Shown here in pieces: positions 1 to 8,789 of a DNA stretch of 64,000 nucleotides. The notes under the pieces are model-generated. The model was not told the origin of the DNA and ran no database searches. It worked only from the letters and a program-made list of their open reading frames with translations. Position 1 is the first letter of the stretch; every line of letters starts with the position of its first letter. A program made the position numbers and the translations under genes. This stretch comes from Aquabacterium humicola. Lineage in GTDB: Bacteria > Pseudomonadota > Gammaproteobacteria > Burkholderiales > Burkholderiaceae_C. The DNA lies in NCBI RefSeq assembly GCF_030167915.1, contig NZ_JARGNB010000009.1, positions 62,001 through 126,000 of the forward strand, written 5' to 3'.

Positions 1-66
1 GTCTGGCGGCGAAATCGCCGACCGCCCCGGACCTTCCGCGTGACCCCGATGACCTCCCCGACCGCT

Positions 67-1218
67 ATGAAAACGCCCCACCCACCGAGCCGCCTGCCGA
101 ACGTCGGCACGACGATCTTCACCGTGATGTCCGCGCTGGCCGCCGAACATGGCGCGGTCAACCTGGGCCAGGGCTTCCCGGACTTCGACTGCGATCCCCG
201 CCTGGTGGAGGCGGTGTCGCAGGCGATGCGCGAAGGCCTCAATCAGTACCCGCCGATGACCGGCGTGCCGGCGCTGCGCGAGGGCATCGCCGCGAAGATC
301 GCCGCGCTCTACCACCACCGCTACGACGCAGGCACCGAGATCACGGTCACCGCCGGCGCGACGCAGGCCATCCTGACCACGGTGCTGGCGATCGTCGGCC
401 CGGGCGACGAGGTCATCGTGCTCGACCCGTGCTACGACAGCTACGTGCCGAGCATCGAGCTGGCCGGTGGCGTGGCGGTGCGCGTGCCGCTGACCTCGGG
501 CAGCTTCCGCCCCGACTTCACGGCCATCGGCGCGGCGATCACGCCGCGCACGCGTGCGCTGATCGTCAATACGCCGCACAACCCGAGCGGCACCGTGTGG
601 CACGCATCCGACCTGCGCGCGCTGGCCGAGCTGCTGGCGCCGACCGAGATCGTGCTCATCGCCGACGAGGTCTACGAGCACATGGTCTATGACGGCGTCG
701 CGCATGCGAGCATGTCGACGGTGCCCGAGCTCGCGGCGCGCAGCTTCGTGATCTCGAGCTTCGGCAAGACCTACCACGTGACCGGCTGGAAGGTGGGCTA
801 CGTCGCCGCGCCGGCGCCGCTGATGGCCGAGTTCCGCAAGGTGCACCAGTTCAACGTGTTCACCGTCAACACGCCGATGCAGCACGGCCTCGCGCGCTAC
901 CTCGCCGACCCCGCACCCTACCGGGAGCTGCCGGCCTTCTACCAGGCCAAGCGCGACCTGTTCCGCGCCGGCCTGGCCGGCACGCGCTTCAAGCTGCTGC
1001 CCAGCGAAGGCAGCTACTTCCAGGTCGTCGACTACAGCGCGATCAGCGCGCTGTCCGAAGCCGACTTCTGCCGCTGGCTGACCACCGAGATCGGCGTCGC
1101 GGCGATCCCGCTGTCGGCCTTCTACGGCGATGGCCGCGACCAGGGCCTGGTGCGCTTCTGCTACGCCAAGCGCGACGAGACGCTGCGCAGCGCGCTCGAT
1201 CGGCTGTCGCGGCTGTAG
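67..1218 (+). CDS. Methionine-type PLP aminotransferase (YbdL-like)
   Basis: Fold-type I pyridoxal-phosphate aminotransferase of the YbdL/KAT class, which transaminates methionine and related amino acids with 2-oxo acids in the cytosol. The N-terminal PNVGTTIFTVMSALA and NLGQGFPDFD stretches are typical of the family. The substrate-carboxylate loop NTPHNPSGTVW, the cofactor-contacting DEVYEHM and the Schiff-base lysine in SSFGKTYHVTGWKVGY (about K234 from this start) are all present. Length (383 aa) fits the family. GTG at 40 and ATG at 49 are in-frame alternatives. I chose ATG 67 because homologues begin close to the SRLPNVGTTIFT segment, but no clear ribosome binding site decides. It converges on the FimV-like gene with 35 bases between stops. 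Confidence 0.85.
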   Translation: MKTPHPPSRLPNVGTTIFTVMSALAAEHGAVNLGQGFPDFDCDPRLVEAVSQAMREGLNQYPPMTGVPALREGIAAKIAALYHHRYDAGTEITVTAGATQAILTTVLAIVGPGDEVIVLDPCYDSYVPSIELAGGVAVRVPLTSGSFRPDFTAIGAAITPRTRALIVNTPHNPSGTVWHASDLRALAELLAPTEIVLIADEVYEHMVYDGVAHASMSTVPELAARSFVISSFGKTYHVTGWKVGYVAAPAPLMAEFRKVHQFNVFTVNTPMQHGLARYLADPAPYRELPAFYQAKRDLFRAGLAGTRFKLLPSEGSYFQVVDYSAISALSEADFCRWLTTEIGVAAIPLSAFYGDGRDQGLVRFCYAKRDETLRSALDRLSRL

Positions 1219-1227
1219 AGGCCGGAT

Positions 1228-1279
1228 TCAGCGGCTGCGCCGCGGGGGCCGCGTCAGCGGCTGCGCCGCAGGTGCCCCG
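1228..1279. repeat. 26-bp imperfect tandem duplication at the fimV-like stop codon
   Basis: The 16-mer TCAGCGGCTGCGCCGC occurs at 1228-1243 and again at 1254-1269. Extending both copies to 26 bases gives about 23 matches out of 26. The second copy carries the stop codon of the minus-strand FimV-like gene, so the duplication places a second stop codon just beyond it. It looks like a local slippage duplication rather than a mobile element. Confidence 0.6.
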
Positions 1280-3182
1280 ACGCCGGCGGCGCCGCGTCGC
1301 CGTCGTCGGCCGCGCTGATGTCCAGGTCGAGGGCCGAGTGCGTCGTCGGCCGCTCGGGCACCGAGCCCGACGCCAGCACCATCGTCTTCTCGCCGATCAG
1401 CGACAGCCGCGGCAGCACCTCGGTGCGGTCGAACAGCGTGCCGACATCGTCGGGGCGCTGCAGCGCGGCCTCCAGCGGCAGCAGCAGGTCGACGTCGATG
1501 CGCGAGGGCTGCGCATCGTCGGCCAAGTCGCGTGCGATGCCGTAGACGAGCAGCAGTTCGCGGTAAGCGGACAGGTCGAAAAGCTCGCCGTCGTCCTTGC
1601 GGAACAGCAGCGCCTCGAGCTCGGCCATCGCGTCGATCGGCCGACCCCACGCGCGCTGCAACCGGGCGATCACCTGCGGATAGTCCTCCAGCAGGCGGCC
1701 CTGCAGCAGGTCGCTGTCCCAGGCCGGGGCATAGGCGTTGAAGCGTTGGTTGAAGCGCGAGCGGGTGCGTTCGTAGGCCTCGCGCTCGCCACGCCGGCGC
1801 TGGATCTCCAGCAGCTTCAGGTACGGCAGCGGGCTGATGCCGCCGCTGTCGCGCAGGTGCGCCATCAGGAGGTCGATCGCCGCTTCGTCCTGGCCCAGCA
1901 CGATGAAGAACTCGGCCTGCTGCTCGAGGTCGATCAGTTCCTCGGCCGACATCGGGCGCGGCGGCGGGCTGGTCTGGCTCCAGGTCGCGGGCTCCGCGGC
2001 CACCGGCGCCTGCAGCGTCGGCGCGACGCTCGGCGGCGTGTCGTCGAAGAGCCGCAGCGACGGCTCGGAATCGTGCTCCAGCGCGAGGTCGAGGTCCAGC
2101 GGCGCCGAGGCGTGGCTCAGCGGCGAACCGCCGGCCTGGCCGGTCGGCTTCCCGGCCGCTGCATCGTCGGGATCCGGCTGGGCGTCGGCGAGCACCGCCG
2201 CGGCATCGGCGTACCACTTGTCCTCGGCTTCGCGACGCACCCGGCGCACCCGCAGCGCGAGCCAGGCGGCGAGCAGCGCCAACGCGACGACGGCGATCAC
2301 CAGGGGCGCGGTCCAGCGGGTCGCCGCCTCGCGCATCGACGCGCGGGCCTGCAGCTTCTGCACCTCGTCGCGCTGCTGGCGACTGTCGGCCAGCAGGCGC
2401 TCGACCTGGTCCTCCAGGCCCTTGATGCGCGCGGCCGCCGCCGACGCCGCCTGGGCGGTCGCAGCGGCCGATTCGGCCGCGCTGGCGCGCTGCTCGGCCA
2501 CCGCCGCGGCGACGGCCTTGGCCAGCAGGTCGGGATCGGGGGCCTCCAGCGACAGGCGCGGAACCGGCGCGGCGGCCGTCAGGCGCGAGGCCGCCGGCGC
2601 CGTCGACCCCTTCCGCGCCGCACGGGCCGCCGCCTTGCGCGACGGCGAGGCCACGGGGGCGGTGCGCGGCGCAGTGTTGTCGCTGGCCCGCGACGTGGCC
2701 CGCGGCACGGTCGGCTGGGCGGACCGTGGCAGCGGCGCGCGCAGCACCGGCGCAGGCCGGGCGGTCGCCACGTCGGCCATCGGCGGCTCGGCCGCGAGAT
2801 TCGGCGGGTCGGCGAAGGCGGTGAAGCGGCGCGTCAGGCGGGTGCCGCAGGTGTTGGTCACCTGCACCGTCACGACCGGTTCGTCGACCGCCACCAGCGA
2901 GATCACGCGCAGCACGCGCTCATGCGCATCGGCACCGGGCTCGACGCGCCAGCGCAGGCGGTCGGCGCCGATGCGCTGCTCGCCGAAATGCGCTTCGGCC
3001 TGCACGCAGGACGGATCGAAGGACTCGTCGGGCTCGACGCGCAGCGGCAGCGCGAAATTCAGCGGGCTGCCGAGCGCGACCTGCGCCGGCGGGCGCCCGA
3101 AGCCGATGGCCTGCGCTGTCGTGGCGGCCACCAGCAGTGAGAGGGCGGACAGCACGAGCCCCAGCGGGGGAAGCGGATGCAT
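1254..3182 (-). CDS. FimV/HubP-like pilus assembly or polarity protein
   Basis: A 642-residue inner-membrane protein resembling FimV, a peptidoglycan- and pole-associated factor needed for type IV pilus assembly and twitching. It has a signal peptide (residues 1-25, cleavage near AQA-IG), then the family's N-terminal beta domain with FGRPPAQVALGSPLNFALPL. A Pro/Ala/Ser/Arg-rich linker spans about 125-215. A coiled coil (about 225-285, with LEDQVERLLADSRQQRDEV) precedes a single membrane helix (about 291-312). The cytoplasmic part has an acidic stretch and a TPR-like C-terminal region around EELIDLEQQAEFFIVLGQDEAAIDLL. I do not recognise a LysM domain, which many FimV proteins have. It is not beside truA or asd, where fimV often lies. 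Start ATG 3182 gives the intact signal peptide. Confidence 0.75.
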   Translation of the reverse strand: MHPLPPLGLVLSALSLLVAATTAQAIGFGRPPAQVALGSPLNFALPLRVEPDESFDPSCVQAEAHFGEQRIGADRLRWRVEPGADAHERVLRVISLVAVDEPVVTVQVTNTCGTRLTRRFTAFADPPNLAAEPPMADVATARPAPVLRAPLPRSAQPTVPRATSRASDNTAPRTAPVASPSRKAAARAARKGSTAPAASRLTAAAPVPRLSLEAPDPDLLAKAVAAAVAEQRASAAESAAATAQAASAAAARIKGLEDQVERLLADSRQQRDEVQKLQARASMREAATRWTAPLVIAVVALALLAAWLALRVRRVRREAEDKWYADAAAVLADAQPDPDDAAAGKPTGQAGGSPLSHASAPLDLDLALEHDSEPSLRLFDDTPPSVAPTLQAPVAAEPATWSQTSPPPRPMSAEELIDLEQQAEFFIVLGQDEAAIDLLMAHLRDSGGISPLPYLKLLEIQRRRGEREAYERTRSRFNQRFNAYAPAWDSDLLQGRLLEDYPQVIARLQRAWGRPIDAMAELEALLFRKDDGELFDLSAYRELLLVYGIARDLADDAQPSRIDVDLLLPLEAALQRPDDVGTLFDRTEVLPRLSLIGEKTMVLASGSVPERPTTHSALDLDISAADDGDAAPPASGHLRRSR

Positions 3183-3286
3183 GCGCAGGGGGGTCGCGGG
3201 GCGGGCGGGCGGTGCCGGGAGGATCGTTTCGACTCTAGCACGAAGAGTTACAAATCACGGTCCGGCGCCCCGCTCGCACCAGCGTC

Positions 3287-3311
3287 GGCGCGGCGTTGTT
3301 CACGCCGCGCC
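3287..3311 (-). terminator. Stem-loop between the aldolase and FimV-like genes
   Basis: Perfect 9-bp stem GGCGCGGCG / CGCCGCGCC with a 7-base loop, directly downstream of the minus-strand aldolase stop codon at 3325. There is no T-tract, so it is either a weak terminator or an RNA 3'-end stabiliser. The remaining intergenic bases (3183-3286) should hold the promoter of the FimV-like gene. Confidence 0.4.
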
Positions 3312-3324
3312 GCGCGACGACGGG

Positions 3325-4101
3325 TCAGCGGTCGTAGCCCGGCGACTGGCGGTCGAGCCGCCGCAGCAGCCCGGGCCACGACAGCGCGCCGGCACCCTGC
3401 CCGCGTGTCACCGTCGCGGCCTGCTGCATCGCGGTCGAGATGATCTCCGGATGCACCTTGACCAGCGGCCCGCCGCCGGCCTGTGCGCGGACCTGGATCA
3501 TGCAGACGGTCTCGAAGAAGTACATCGCCAGGAACGCGTCGGCGACCGTCGGGCCCACCGTCAGCAGCCCGTGGTTGCGCAGCATCAGGTAGTGCTTGTC
3601 GCCGAGATCCTGCACCAGCCGCGGCTTCTCGTCGTCGCGCAACGCCACGCCTTCGTAGTCGTGGTACGCGAGGCTCGCGAGCACGAAGATCGAGTGCTGC
3701 GACAGCGGCAGCACGCCGTCCTTCTGCGCCGACACGGCGATGCCGTTGATCGAGTGCGTGTGCAGCACGCAGTGCGCGTCATGGCGCGCCGAATGCACCG
3801 CGCTGTGGATCGTGAAGCCCGCGGGGTTCACCGGGAACGGCGAGTCCTCGAGCTTGTTGCCCTGCTGGTCGACCTTGATCAGGCTCGACGCGGTGATCTC
3901 CTCGAACATCAGTCCGTACGGATTGATGAGGAACTGGTCCTCGGTGCCCGGCACGCGCACGCTGATGTGGGTGAAGACGAGGTCGTCCCACTTGAACAGC
4001 GCGACCAGCCGGTACGCGGCGGCGAGGTCGACGCGCGTGCGCCATTCGGCCTCGGTGTACTGGTCGCGGCGGGAGGGCAGATCGAGCGGGGCTGCGGGCA
4101 T
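3325..4101 (-). CDS. Class II aldolase/adducin family protein
   Basis: A 258-residue zinc-dependent aldolase/adducin-fold protein. The fold's metal-binding histidines are visible in VLHTHSINGIAVS, with a further histidine in LRNHGLLTVG. WDDLVFTHISVRVPG and FLINPYGLMFEEI are typical N-terminal strands. Members cleave or epimerise small sugar phosphates or decarboxylate hydroxy acids. The clade cannot be told from this sequence, so the substrate is unknown. Start ATG 4101 is supported by AGGAG eight bases upstream. An apparent in-frame extension to 4566 runs antisense through the Crp-type gene and is rejected. It diverges from that regulator with only 39 bases between start codons, so the two promoters must overlap the opposite coding ends. 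Confidence 0.85.
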   Translation of the reverse strand: MPAAPLDLPSRRDQYTEAEWRTRVDLAAAYRLVALFKWDDLVFTHISVRVPGTEDQFLINPYGLMFEEITASSLIKVDQQGNKLEDSPFPVNPAGFTIHSAVHSARHDAHCVLHTHSINGIAVSAQKDGVLPLSQHSIFVLASLAYHDYEGVALRDDEKPRLVQDLGDKHYLMLRNHGLLTVGPTVADAFLAMYFFETVCMIQVRAQAGGGPLVKVHPEIISTAMQQAATVTRGQGAGALSWPGLLRRLDRQSPGYDR

Positions 4102-4140
4102 GGTGTTGTCTCCTGGATGAACGACGATCAGAGGTCGCTC

Positions 4141-4899
4141 ATGGACAATAGGCAGTCGATGTTCGCGCTGCTGTCGCGCCTGGGACAAGCCATGAATACC
4201 CCGGTACTTACACTTGAAGAGCGTCACAACATCGAGTCCGCCTCGTGGTTCTCCAAGCTCTCCCAACCGCTGCGCAATGCGATCCTGTCGCGGGCGTACG
4301 TGCGGAGATTGTCGGACGGCGCACCGATGGCCTCGCGCGGCACGCCGGCCGAGGAATGGTGCGGTGTCGCGAAGGGCGCGGTGCGCGTGTCGCTGGTGTC
4401 GCTGTCGGGCAAGCAGGTCACGCTGACCTACGTCGAGCCGGGCACCTGGTTCGGCGACATCGCGCTGTTCGACGGCCTGCCGCGCACGCACGATGCCGAT
4501 GCGCATGGCGAGACCACGCTGCTGTGCGTGCGCAAGCCCGACTTCAAGGAACTGCTCGCGCAGCACACCGAGCTGTACGAGGCGCTGCTGCGCCTGAACT
4601 GCCGCCGCCTGCGGCTGCTGTTCAACCAGTTCGAGGACCTCAATACCAAGCCGCTCGCCGCGCGCCTGGCCAAGCAGATCCTGCTATTGGCCAAAAGCTA
4701 CGGCATCGAGCAGGGCCAGGAGATCCGCATCGGCCTGCAGCTGGCGCAGGAAGACCTGGCGCAGCTGCTGGGCGCGTCGCGCCAGCGCGTGAACCAGGAG
4801 CTCAAGGGCTTCGAGCGCGACGGTGCGGTGCGCGTCGAGCCGACGCGCCTGGTCGTGCTGTCGCGCGAGAAGCTGCTGGCGATCTCGGAAGACCGCTAG
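4141..4899 (+). CDS. Crp/Fnr-family transcriptional regulator
   Basis: A 252-residue DNA-binding regulator. The N-terminal cyclic-nucleotide-binding-type beta roll contains GTWFGDIALFDGLPRTHDADA. A dimerisation helix follows (LRLNCRRLRLLFNQFEDLN). The C-terminal winged helix-turn-helix is QEDLAQLLGASRQRVNQELK. No cysteine cluster of the FNR type is seen, so an oxygen-sensing [4Fe-4S] role is unlikely. Start ATG 4141 is preceded by AGAGG with good spacing; ATG 4117, 4159 and 4192 are in-frame alternatives. It is divergent from the aldolase gene and 45 bases upstream of the phosphotransferase/acyl-CoA dehydrogenase pair, so either unit could be its target. The effector is unknown. Confidence 0.85.
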   Translation: MDNRQSMFALLSRLGQAMNTPVLTLEERHNIESASWFSKLSQPLRNAILSRAYVRRLSDGAPMASRGTPAEEWCGVAKGAVRVSLVSLSGKQVTLTYVEPGTWFGDIALFDGLPRTHDADAHGETTLLCVRKPDFKELLAQHTELYEALLRLNCRRLRLLFNQFEDLNTKPLAARLAKQILLLAKSYGIEQGQEIRIGLQLAQEDLAQLLGASRQRVNQELKGFERDGAVRVEPTRLVVLSREKLLAISEDR

Positions 4900-4910
4900 C
4901 CACCACAACA

Positions 4911-4928
4911 GAGGTCGATCACGACCTC
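4911..4928. promoter_or_regulatory. Inverted repeat between the Crp-type gene and the phosphotransferase gene
   Basis: GAGGTCG-ATCA-CGACCTC, two perfect 7-bp arms, sits 17 bases before the phosphotransferase start. A half-site copy (CAGAGGTCGCTC) occurs at 4129-4140, just upstream of the Crp-type start. This could be the regulator's own operator. Evidence is pattern only. Confidence 0.3.
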
Positions 4929-4944
4929 CACGGAGACTGAAGCG

Positions 4945-6021
4945 ATGGAACAGTTCACCGGCACGCGCACGGTGTCGTCGCAGCATGCCTTCGACGTCGA
5001 GCGCCTGGAGACCTGGCTGCGCGCGCAGCTGCCCGGCTTCGAGGGCCCGCTGTCCGTCGAGCAGTTCAAGGGCGGCCAGTCGAATCCCACCTACAAGCTG
5101 ATCACGCCGGCCAAGAGCTACGTGATGCGCAGCAAACCCGGGCCGGTGGCCAAGCTGCTGCCGTCGGCGCATGCGATCGAGCGCGAGTTCCGGGTGATGA
5201 GCGCGCTGGCGCTCACCGGCGTGCCGGTGGCGCGCATGCACGTGCTGTGCGAGGACGAGGCCATCATCGGCCGCGCCTTTTACGTGATGGAGTTCGTCTC
5301 CGGCCGCGTGCTGTGGGACCAGTCGCTGCCGGGCATGAGCAACGAGCAGCGCGGCGCGATCTACGACGAGATGAACCGCGTCATCTCGACGCTGCACTCG
5401 GTCGACGTCAAGGCGGTGGGCCTGGCCGACTACGGCAAGCCCGGCAACTACTTCGCGCGCCAGATCGGCCGCTGGAGCAAGCAGTACCAGGCCTCGGTGA
5501 CGCAGGACATCCCGGAGATGACCCGCCTGATCGACTGGCTGCCCGCGAACATGCCGGCCAGCGCGATGGACGAGACCCAGGTGGCGATCGTGCACGGCGA
5601 CTACCGCCTCGACAACCTGATCTTCGACCCCGAGCAGCCGCGCATCACCGCCGTGCTCGACTGGGAGCTGTCGACGCTGGGCCACCCGCTGGCCGACTTC
5701 AGCTACCACTGCATGGCCTGGCACATCCCGCCGGGCACCTTCCGCGGCATCGGCGGGCTGGACTACGCGTCGCTCGGCATCCCGTCCGAACGCGAGTACA
5801 TCCGGCGTTATTGCGAGCGCACGCGCCGCGGCACGCCGGAGGAGCTGCTGGCCGACTGGAACTTCTACCTGGCCTACAACCTGTTCCGCCTCGCGGCGAT
5901 CACCCAGGGCATCGCCAAGCGCGTCGTCGACGGCATCGCCGCCAGCGCGCAGGCCCGCGCCACCGGCGACGCGACGCCCAAGCTCGCGCAGATGGCCTGG
6001 ACCTTCGCGCAGCAGGCCTGA
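4945..6021 (+). CDS. APH-family kinase partner of an acyl-CoA dehydrogenase (ACAD10/11 kinase-like)
   Basis: A 358-residue phosphotransferase of the aminoglycoside-phosphotransferase/choline-kinase fold. The catalytic loop HGDYRLDNL (217-225) and the metal-binding [15 protein letters not shown] segment are intact, and [10 protein letters not shown] marks the nucleotide-binding N-lobe. Antibiotic resistance is unlikely, because the next gene encodes an acyl-CoA dehydrogenase 52 bases downstream. This kinase-dehydrogenase order equals the two halves of eukaryotic ACAD10/ACAD11. From that family, and from the bacterial LvaA/LvaC pair of levulinate catabolism, the inferred role is ATP-dependent phosphorylation of a 4-hydroxyacyl-CoA. 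Start ATG 4945 has GGAGA upstream. Confidence 0.8.
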   Translation: MEQFTGTRTVSSQHAFDVERLETWLRAQLPGFEGPLSVEQFKGGQSNPTYKLITPAKSYVMRSKPGPVAKLLPSAHAIEREFRVMSALALTGVPVARMHVLCEDEAIIGRAFYVMEFVSGRVLWDQSLPGMSNEQRGAIYDEMNRVISTLHSVDVKAVGLADYGKPGNYFARQIGRWSKQYQASVTQDIPEMTRLIDWLPANMPASAMDETQVAIVHGDYRLDNLIFDPEQPRITAVLDWELSTLGHPLADFSYHCMAWHIPPGTFRGIGGLDYASLGIPSEREYIRRYCERTRRGTPEELLADWNFYLAYNLFRLAAITQGIAKRVVDGIAASAQARATGDATPKLAQMAWTFAQQA

Positions 6022-6073
6022 GCCCCCTGACACATTCACGTCCGATCCACCGACCGACATCGAAAGGTTGTCC

Positions 6074-7288
6074 ATGGACTTCAGCTACACCCCCAAGACG
6101 CAGGCCTTGCGTGAACGCGTCATGGCGTTCATGGACGAGCATGTCTTCCCCAACGAGCAGCGCTACCACGACGAGCAGGCCGCCAACACCGCCGCCGGCA
6201 CGCGCTGGAAGCCGCTGCCGGTGATCGAGGAGCTCAAGCCCAAGGCCCGTGCCGCCGGCCTGTGGAACCTGTTCCTGCCGGAAAGTGAATACGGCGCCGG
6301 CCTGTCGAACCAGGAGTACGCGCCGCTGGCCGAGCTGATGGGCCGCGTGCTGTGGTCGCCCGAGGTCTTCAACTGCTCGGCACCCGACACCGGCAACATG
6401 GAAGTGCTGGTGCGCTATGGCACCCCGGAGCAGAAGAAGCGCTGGCTCGAGCCGCTGCTGGCCGGCGAGATCCGTTCCGGCTTCGCGATGACCGAGCCGG
6501 CGGTGGCGTCGTCCGACGCGACGAACATCGAGTCGTCGATCCGCCGCGACGGCGACTCGTACGTCATCAACGGCCGCAAGTGGTGGACGTCCGGCGCCGG
6601 CGACCCGCGCTGCAAGATCCTGATCTTCATGGGCAAGACCGATCCGGAGGCGCCCCGGCATTCGCAGCAGTCGATGATCCTGGTGCCGATGGACACCCCG
6701 GGCGTGAAGATCGTGCGCCACCTGCCGGTCTTCGGCTGGGACGACGCGCCGCACGGCCACATGGAGATCGACTTCAAGGACGTGCGCGTGCCGGCGAGCA
6801 ACATGCTGCTCGGCGAAGGGCGCGGCTTCGAGATCGCGCAGGGCCGCCTCGGCCCCGGCCGCATCCACCACTGCATGCGCACCATCGGCGTCGCCGAGCG
6901 CGCGCTGGCGTACATGTGCAAGCGTGCGACCCAGCGCGTGGCCTTCGGCAAGACGATCGCGCAGCAGACGGTGACGCAGGAACGCATCGCCGAAGCCCGC
7001 TGCATGATCGAGCAGGCGCGCCTGCTGACGCTGAAGGCGGCGTGGATGATGGACGTGGCCGGCAACAAGGCGGCGAAGGCCGAGATCGCGATGATCAAGG
7101 TCGTGGCGCCCAACATGGCGCTGCAGGTCATCGACTGGGCGATGCAGGTGCATGGCGCCGCGGGTGTCTGCGAGGACTTCCCGCTGGCCCACAACTACGC
7201 GCAGGTGCGCACGCTGCGCTTCGCCGACGGCCCGGACGAAGTGCACCGCAACGCGATCGCGAAGATGGAGCTCGGCAAGTTCTCCTGA
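6074..7288 (+). CDS. Acyl-CoA dehydrogenase (ACAD11-like)
   Basis: A 404-residue FAD enzyme of the acyl-CoA dehydrogenase family. Family features are the flavin-binding [18 protein letters not shown], the [17 protein letters not shown] strand, [21 protein letters not shown], and the C-terminal helix bundle with [16 protein letters not shown] and [19 protein letters not shown]. The last motifs match the long-chain ACAD10/11 branch. Paired with the upstream kinase, the likely role is handling of 4-phosphoacyl-CoA esters so that 4-hydroxy acids can enter beta-oxidation. That is inferred from the family and was not shown here. ATG 6074 is preferred; an in-frame TTG two codons earlier (6068) overlaps the probable ribosome binding site (AAAGG). 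Confidence 0.88.
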   Translation: MDFSYTPKTQALRERVMAFMDEHVFPNEQRYHDEQAANTAAGTRWKPLPVIEELKPKARAAGLWNLFLPESEYGAGLSNQEYAPLAELMGRVLWSPEVFNCSAPDTGNMEVLVRYGTPEQKKRWLEPLLAGEIRSGFAMTEPAVASSDATNIESSIRRDGDSYVINGRKWWTSGAGDPRCKILIFMGKTDPEAPRHSQQSMILVPMDTPGVKIVRHLPVFGWDDAPHGHMEIDFKDVRVPASNMLLGEGRGFEIAQGRLGPGRIHHCMRTIGVAERALAYMCKRATQRVAFGKTIAQQTVTQERIAEARCMIEQARLLTLKAAWMMDVAGNKAAKAEIAMIKVVAPNMALQVIDWAMQVHGAAGVCEDFPLAHNYAQVRTLRFADGPDEVHRNAIAKMELGKFS

Positions 7289-7313
7289 TCGGCCCGGCCC
7301 GCCGCCGGGCGGG

Positions 7314-8054
7314 TCACTCGTCGTCGGTCGGTCGCGACGGTGGCCAGACCGACGGCCGCAGCGTGCCGGTCGCGCCGCCGGCCGACGCATCGGTCCAGTC
7401 GCGCGCCAGTTGCCGCGCCACGGGCACGATGCGCTGGAACACCTCGTGCCAGCGCGTCAGCGCCTCCGGGTCCGGCGCCGCCATCGCGGTGCGCATCGTC
7501 AGCCGCCCGCGCATGATGGCCGCCACCACCGGCTGGTGCGAGGGCACGCCCTCCATCGTGCCGGCCAGGGCGTCCTCGAGCCCGCTGCTGAGCCACAGCT
7601 GCAGCCACGGCTTCACGCTGGCGACGGCCGCGTAGCGGTCCTTCAGCTTGCCGAGCTCGCTGCCGGTGAGCTTGGGGAACATCACCAGCCAGCGCATCTC
7701 GGGCGGCGTCTCGGTGTCGATGCGGGTCTGCACGTCCTCGACGTACTGGTCGAAGACGGCCTTCTCCATCACCTCCATCAGCTCGCGGTTCAGCACCAGC
7801 ACGAGCATCTCGCGCGGCGTGCCGATATCGGCCGACAGCCGCAGCTCGCGGCCCTCGATGTAGCTGCGCTGGGAATCGCCCCATTCCATGCGCCACGTGG
7901 TCTCGGGCGTCGCGTTCGTCGGCTCGATGGTGCAGCCATCGGCATCGCGCACGCGCTTGAGCTGCAGTCCGCGCTTGTCTGCCCACTCCTGGAAGGACGA
8001 CACATCGGTCGACTTGGGGCCTTTGCTCCACAGACGCCGCAGCGATTCCAGCAT
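7314..8054 (-). CDS. Conserved-looking hypothetical protein, 246 aa
   Basis: I do not recognise a named family. The protein is soluble, with no signal peptide or membrane helix. It begins with a basic segment (MLESLRRLWSKGPK) and contains WRMEWGDSQRSYIEGRELRLSADIG, several Met/Glu-rich helices (LVLNRELMEVMEKAVFDQYVED) and a proline/threonine-rich tail ending DDE. Codon usage and the lack of internal stops match neighbouring real genes. It converges with the acyl-CoA dehydrogenase (25 bases between stops) and diverges from the GST gene with 42 bases between starts, so the pair may share a promoter region. Confidence 0.7.
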   Translation of the reverse strand: MLESLRRLWSKGPKSTDVSSFQEWADKRGLQLKRVRDADGCTIEPTNATPETTWRMEWGDSQRSYIEGRELRLSADIGTPREMLVLVLNRELMEVMEKAVFDQYVEDVQTRIDTETPPEMRWLVMFPKLTGSELGKLKDRYAAVASVKPWLQLWLSSGLEDALAGTMEGVPSHQPVVAAIMRGRLTMRTAMAAPDPEALTRWHEVFQRIVPVARQLARDWTDASAGGATGTLRPSVWPPSRPTDDE

Positions 8055-8096
8055 GGTTTAGAGTCAGCCTCGCATGCGGCCGATGAGGGGACAAGA

Positions 8097-8789
8097 ATGA
8101 TCGAAGTGTATTCCTGGGCCACGCCCAACGGTCACAAGGTTCACGTCATGCTCGAGGAATGCGGCCTGTCCTACCGCGTTCATGCGGTCGACATCGGCGC
8201 CGGCGAGCAGTTCGATCCGGCCTTCCTCGCGATCAGTCCCAACAACAAGATCCCGGCGATCGTCGATCCCGACGGCCCCGACGGCAAGCCGATCCACCTG
8301 TTCGAATCCGGCGCGATCCTGCTGTACCTGGCCGCCAAGACCGGCAAGTTCCTGCCCGACAGCGTCGCCGGCAAGTACGAGGTGCTGCAGTGGCTGATGT
8401 TCCAGATGGGCAGCATCGGGCCGATGCTGGGCCAGGCGCATCACTTCCGCATCTACGCGCCCGAAAAGCTGCCCTATGCCGTCGAGCGCTATACCAACGA
8501 AGCGAAGCGGCTCTACGGCGTGATGGACAAGCGGCTGGCGAAGTCGAAGTACCTCGGCTGCGCCGAGTACTCGATCGCCGACATCGCGGTCTTCCCGTGG
8601 CTGCGTTCGTGGAAGAACCAGGGCATCGACTGGAAGGACTTCCCGTACCTCAAGGGCTGGTTCGACGAGATCGGCAACCGCCCGGCGGTCAAGCGCGGCG
8701 TCGAGGTGCTGGCCGAGCGCCGCCGCCCGCTGACCGACGACCGTTCACGCAGCATCCTGTTCGGCGACGAGCAGTACAAGCGCCACTGA
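8097..8789 (+). CDS. Glutathione S-transferase, Nu-class-like (YfcG/YghU type)
   Basis: A 230-residue GST-fold protein. The thioredoxin-like N-terminal half carries ATPNGHKVHVMLEE, the Thr-Pro-Asn-Gly signature of YfcG/YghU-type enzymes. These bind two glutathiones or glutathione disulfide and reduce disulfides and organic peroxides. ISPNNKIPAI supplies the cis-proline and LFESGAILLYLA the glutathione gamma-glutamyl contact. The all-helical C-terminal half contains YSIADIAVFPWLRSW. Cytosolic; physiological substrate unknown. ATG 8097 has GGGGACAAGA upstream. Confidence 0.88.
   Translation: MIEVYSWATPNGHKVHVMLEECGLSYRVHAVDIGAGEQFDPAFLAISPNNKIPAIVDPDGPDGKPIHLFESGAILLYLAAKTGKFLPDSVAGKYEVLQWLMFQMGSIGPMLGQAHHFRIYAPEKLPYAVERYTNEAKRLYGVMDKRLAKSKYLGCAEYSIADIAVFPWLRSWKNQGIDWKDFPYLKGWFDEIGNRPAVKRGVEVLAERRRPLTDDRSRSILFGDEQYKRH

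Noticed and set aside
1272-3140. Long open frame on the plus strand (622 codons) opposite the FimV-like gene
   Set aside because: Arg/Gln/Gly-rich translation without domains, exactly antisense to a well-supported gene; a product of high GC.
1837-4140. Very long plus-strand frame leading into the Crp-type gene
   Set aside because: The part before 4141 runs antisense to the FimV-like and aldolase genes and has no family features; only the last 252 codons are real.
4945-6021. Aminoglycoside resistance kinase
   Set aside because: Only the fold is shared; pairing with an acyl-CoA dehydrogenase points to acyl-CoA metabolism.
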